Part shown: one piece after another, positions 60,948 through 64,000 of the stretch | Layout of the letters: each line of letters starts with the position of its first letter | How positions within the stretch are numbered: the first letter of the stretch is position 1 | Origin: Planctomycetota bacterium | Lineage (GTDB): Bacteria > Planctomycetota > Phycisphaerae > UBA1845 > UTPLA1 | Direction of reading: 5' to 3' | NCBI GenBank assembly: GCA_016712275.1 | Contig: JADJRI010000014.1 | Span: 1 to 64,000 of the forward strand | Length of the DNA stretch: 64,000 bases | The notes under the pieces: model-generated | Databases searched by the model: none | Told to the model about the DNA's origin: nothing | The model's input: only the letters and a program-made list of their open reading frames with translations | Made by a program: the position numbers and the translations under genes

Positions 60948-62279
60948 ATGTGGGTACTGACGACATTCTTCGCAATGACCAGCCTTGTCATACTCTGGCT
61001 ATGTGCGGCGTATTTCGTTGTCCTGCGCTTTGTGGGAATTGTTCGCAAGCGGCCGAGCCCCGTCGAGCCGGAGACGCTTCCGCGCCTGTCGGTTGTGGTG
61101 CCCTGTTTCAATGAAGCGCGTCTCATCGAACAGAAGCTGGAGAATCTGCTTCAGTGTGACTACCCGTCTTATCGCGTTGAGTTTATTTTTGTCGATGGGG
61201 GCAGCCACGACGGCACGCTTGAGTTACTGAAGACAAACGCGCCATCGCAGCGTCGAATCCGCATTTACGAATCGCCGGCCAAGGGCAAGATCAACCAGCT
61301 TAATCATGTACTGCCCAAACTGACCGGGGAAATTGTCGTCATCACGGATGCGGACGGCATGATGGAGCGGGACACCCTGCGAAAGTTTGCCGCTGAATTC
61401 GCGGTAGAAGATGTACCTTGGGTGGTGGGGGCTTACAGTCGGCCCTCGCAGTCAATCTGGCGGGATCGGTGCTTTTGGGATTCGCAAAATCGCGGACGGC
61501 TGATCGAGTCCGATGCACATGGAAGCTCGATCGTGATTGCGACCTGCTATGCATTTCGCCGGGAATTGCTCAGGCAGTTTCCCGAGGATGTTGTGGCCGA
61601 CGACGTATTCATCGGTTTTTTGGCGCACAGCCAATCGAAGCGGGTTGTGTATTCGCGGGCGGCGCGGGTGACGGAAGTTCGCGGCCCGGGCGGCATTGCC
61701 GAATTTCTCTCGCACAAGTTTCGCAAGAACAATGCATTCCTGCGGGAATCGCTGCGGTTCATCTATCGCCTGCCCGACATGAACGGCCTCAGCAAGCTGA
61801 TGATGCTGACGCGCACGGCGCAACAACTTCTATTGCCGTGGTGTGTGGGGGTATGGTCTTTGCTTGCGTTGACGCTGCTTACCCTGGGACGCATCGACAT
61901 CCTCGTCATGGCCGCGGCGACGCTGCTGCTGAGTCTGCTCGTTGCCAGACAGGCATTTCAGTCGATTGACGTGCCGCCTGGCGTCAAGGAGCGGTTCGGC
62001 CTGCACAAATATGGCGTCGTGTTTCTTGAGACGATTTGCGTACTGTTTGCCGCAGCTTTGAGCTATCCCTATTTTCGCCAGAATAGTTCATACGCGCGGA
62101 TTTCAAACCGAAATGTCGGGGCGGGCGAATCGCACGACCATCTTGTACGCATCGTTTCGCCGCCCGATTCGCTTCATCTGTCATCCCCCCGGCTTGTCGA
62201 TCGCATGGGTCTGCCGGTTTCCATTCGTGCCGCGGCCGACGCGGTCGGCGAAGCGGTCATTATGCCCATAGGAGCCTGA
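60948..62279 (+). CDS. membrane glycosyltransferase family 2
   Basis: About 443 residues from ATG 60948 (MWVLTTFFAM). An N-terminal membrane helix precedes the GT-A domain: LSVVVPCFNEARLIE, FIFVDGGSHDGT, VITDADGMM (metal-binding DxD) and VVADDVFIGFLAHS. The place of the QxxRW motif is taken by RKNNAFLRE. Two or more C-terminal helices (LLPWCVGVWSLLALTLL and later) follow, as in polysaccharide synthases. It should polymerise or transfer sugars to an exopolysaccharide or lipid carrier. GTG or other upstream starts are possible, but the frame before 60948 lacks coding character. Followed 3 nt later by the radical SAM gene. Confidence 0.85.
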   Translation: MWVLTTFFAMTSLVILWLCAAYFVVLRFVGIVRKRPSPVEPETLPRLSVVVPCFNEARLIEQKLENLLQCDYPSYRVEFIFVDGGSHDGTLELLKTNAPSQRRIRIYESPAKGKINQLNHVLPKLTGEIVVITDADGMMERDTLRKFAAEFAVEDVPWVVGAYSRPSQSIWRDRCFWDSQNRGRLIESDAHGSSIVIATCYAFRRELLRQFPEDVVADDVFIGFLAHSQSKRVVYSRAARVTEVRGPGGIAEFLSHKFRKNNAFLRESLRFIYRLPDMNGLSKLMMLTRTAQQLLLPWCVGVWSLLALTLLTLGRIDILVMAAATLLLSLLVARQAFQSIDVPPGVKERFGLHKYGVVFLETICVLFAAALSYPYFRQNSSYARISNRNVGAGESHDHLVRIVSPPDSLHLSSPRLVDRMGLPVSIRAAADAVGEAVIMPIGA

Positions 62280-62282
62280 CGC

Positions 62283-63676
62283 ATGCGCATTGCCTTACTG
62301 TCGCCCCCCTTTAAGAAGGACTACATGCGGAATGCCCGATGCGATTTTGTTTCGCTTTCGGCAACGCAGTGGTATCCGCTCTGGCTGGGATATGCCGGCG
62401 CATGGCTCGAGCATTGTGGCCATGAGGTGAATCTGATCGATGCGCCGTCCAGATACATGACCGAGGAGGATGTGGCCCGTGAACTTTCCAAATGGGGGCC
62501 GGACTTGCTGGTGGTTTATCCGGGACAAAAGAGCCGCGCGAACGACGTCGAAATCGCCGATCGATTGACTGACAAACTGCGCTGCATGTCGGTGTTTGTC
62601 GGTCCGTATTTTGGGGCTCGGCCGGTTGATACGCTGAAAATGTCCCGCAATGTGCAGTATGGAATTGTCAGTGAAATGGAATATCCGCTGGCCGAGCTGG
62701 CGGCGGGGCGTCGGCCCAATGAGATTCAGAATCTACTTTATCGCGACGGCGACGCGATCGTCGCCAACGAGAAAAGACCCTACCTTACATCCAAGCAACT
62801 CGACCAGATTCCGTTCGTATCGAGATTTTTTCAGAAACACGTTCAAATCCGCGACTACAAGACGATCTCCGAATTTTATCCGTTCATGGATATTCTGACG
62901 GGTCGTGGCTGCAATTGGGGGCAGTGCACCTTTTGTCTTTGGGTGCATACGCATGTCACCGGATTTACCTACAATATTCGAAGCGTCGAGAATGTTCTGG
63001 ATGAATTCGATTACATCGTATCCGACATACCGGAAATACGCGGCGTGATGCTGCAGGACGATATGCTGACCGACAATCGCGCCCTGGAATTCTCGGCGCA
63101 GAAGATTCGCCGCAAGAACAAGCTGGCCTGGTCCTGCTATGCCAGAAGCAATTTGACCTATGAAACCATGCGCGTCATGAAGCAGGCCGGATGCCGGGTT
63201 GTGCATGTCGGCTATGAGTCGGCCGATCAAAAAATAAACTATGCGATCAAAAAAGGTGTGACGGTCAAGAAGATGACCGAGTTTACACGGGACGCCAAAC
63301 GGGCCGGGCTTACATCCACGGCGACTTTGTCATCGGTTTTCCGGGCGAGACGCGGGCGACCGCCGAAGCGACGATCCGCTGGGCCAAGGAAATGAATCCG
63401 GATACGGCACAGTTTCAATTGGCGAATGTGCTGGAAGGTACGCCGATGCACGAAACGCTTGAGAGCAAGGGGTGGCTGAATGAAAACGGCGAACCGGATT
63501 ATCCGGAATTTTCCAACAGCGAGATTCGTGCCACGGCCAAGCGGGCATACCGACGGTTTTACATTTCACCTTCTTATGCCATGAAATGCATGCGTCATCC
63601 CTACGAGCATCTTTTCGGCCGGCTCAAGACGATTTCGAGAGCCATTCCAGCCATGTTCTGGTCGCAGTGGGCATAG
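62283..63676 (+). CDS. cobalamin-binding radical SAM protein (frameshifted)
   Basis: About 464 codons. An N-terminal B12-binding-like domain (MRIALLSPPF, LGYAGAWLEHCGHEV, LLVVYPGQ) is followed by a radical SAM domain with GRGCNWGQCTFCLW, a Cx4Cx2C cluster instead of the usual Cx3Cx2C. A shift near 63320 joins RAGL and HIHGDFVIGFPGETRA. The end (SQWA) is reached at 63676. The layout resembles HpnJ-like hopanoid-associated enzymes, but the substrate is unknown. It is coupled to the glycosyltransferase by a 3-nt gap, so a role in polysaccharide or lipid modification is plausible. Confidence 0.8.
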
Positions 63677-63724
63677 AATTGCGTTGCGCTAAATGGGAGT
63701 GCTGAGACTGACTATGAGGGAAAC

Positions 63725-64000
63725 ATGCGGCTTTTGCTGATTGCATCCGGGCGGCGCGACTTTACGAAGATCTGGCATGTTCAGCAGACATCGCGCGCCG
63801 AAACTTTCTTGCCGCCGTATGACCTGGCATGCATCGCCGCCGCCATTCGATCGCTGGGGCATCAAGCAAGTGTTTTGGATCTGCGGCTTCACCGCGATCA
63901 GTTGTCGACCTATCTAGACATGCTGGACGAGTGGCGGCCGGATTGCGTCATTCTGAATCTCGCGACGGCATCCTGCGAATTTGATTATATGCTGCTGGGG
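63725..64000 (+). CDS. second B12-binding radical SAM protein (partial)
   Basis: The frame MRLLLIASGRRDFTKIW, TFLPPYDLACIAAAIRSLGHQ, then VILNLATASCEFDYMLLG, is open to the window edge and has the cobalamin-binding domain pattern of the preceding gene's N-terminus. ATG 63725 has GAGGGAAA 6 nt upstream. Only about 92 codons are visible; the radical SAM part would lie beyond the window (inference). Confidence 0.75.
   Translation, partial: MRLLLIASGRRDFTKIWHVQQTSRAETFLPPYDLACIAAAIRSLGHQASVLDLRLHRDQLSTYLDMLDEWRPDCVILNLATASCEFDYMLLG

Overview
The window reads like a chromosomal segment of a member of the Planctomycetota; class and genus cannot be fixed from sequence alone. Support comes from several gene types typical of that phylum occurring together: a Ser/Thr kinase with LDWG in place of DFG and C-terminal TPR-like repeats, a planctomycete-type ECF sigma factor, a very large propeller-PAS hybrid histidine kinase, a PEP-CTERM protein, a dockerin-like tail, a pseudopilin operon, and a membrane protein ending in a CGYD...CPECG zinc ribbon. 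About 18 genes are split by single-base shifts, often in homopolymers. The simplest reading is uncorrected indels in a long-read assembly, so I give whole-gene coordinates and mark the breaks.

Left part (1-20 kb, mostly minus strand): a cysteine-rich secreted protein running off the window edge; an envelope operon (LpxL-like acyltransferase, CPBP protease, two small proteins); an S9 peptidase on plus; a VOC / DUF1579 / SRPBCC / SRPBCC cluster; then a signalling block of TPR kinase, small membrane protein, ECF sigma factor, NarL-type regulator and a hybrid kinase of about 1,960 residues whose gene overlaps the regulator gene.

Middle (20-45 kb): prkA with a clear terminator; a type II secretion-like operon gspF-G-H-I-J-K plus one more pseudopilin, ending in a terminator, without gspD or gspE and with a roughly 1,460-codon GspK-like protein; then housekeeping and accessory genes (thioesterase, DUF4261-like protein, hemW, FHA protein, Hpt-like protein without its histidine, 3-hydroxyanthranilate dioxygenase, PEP-CTERM protein, coiled-coil protein, outer-membrane transporter-like protein with a 37-residue membrane partner, amn, dgt).

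Accessory part (45-54 kb): a transglutaminase-like membrane protein is translationally coupled to a signal-peptide protein made of only an RHS tip plus a C-terminal domain resembling polymorphic toxin type 44. An IS630-family element (46503-47600, TA duplication, 16-bp inverted repeats) sits inside that second ORF. Removing it restores the frame and adds about 63 residues. Next come a 60-residue protein, a phage-like protein, a DUF4259-like protein, a HIT hydrolase, a 43-bp tandem repeat, a lipoprotein and an amidohydrolase.

Right part (54-64 kb, mainly plus): a consensus promoter and two hairpins lead a non-coding stretch before a giant secreted protein with four tandem units, Cys-rich linkers and a dockerin-like end, closed by a strong terminator. 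A DUF3179 protein is divergent from a glycosyltransferase followed by two cobalamin-binding radical SAM genes, the last cut by the window edge.
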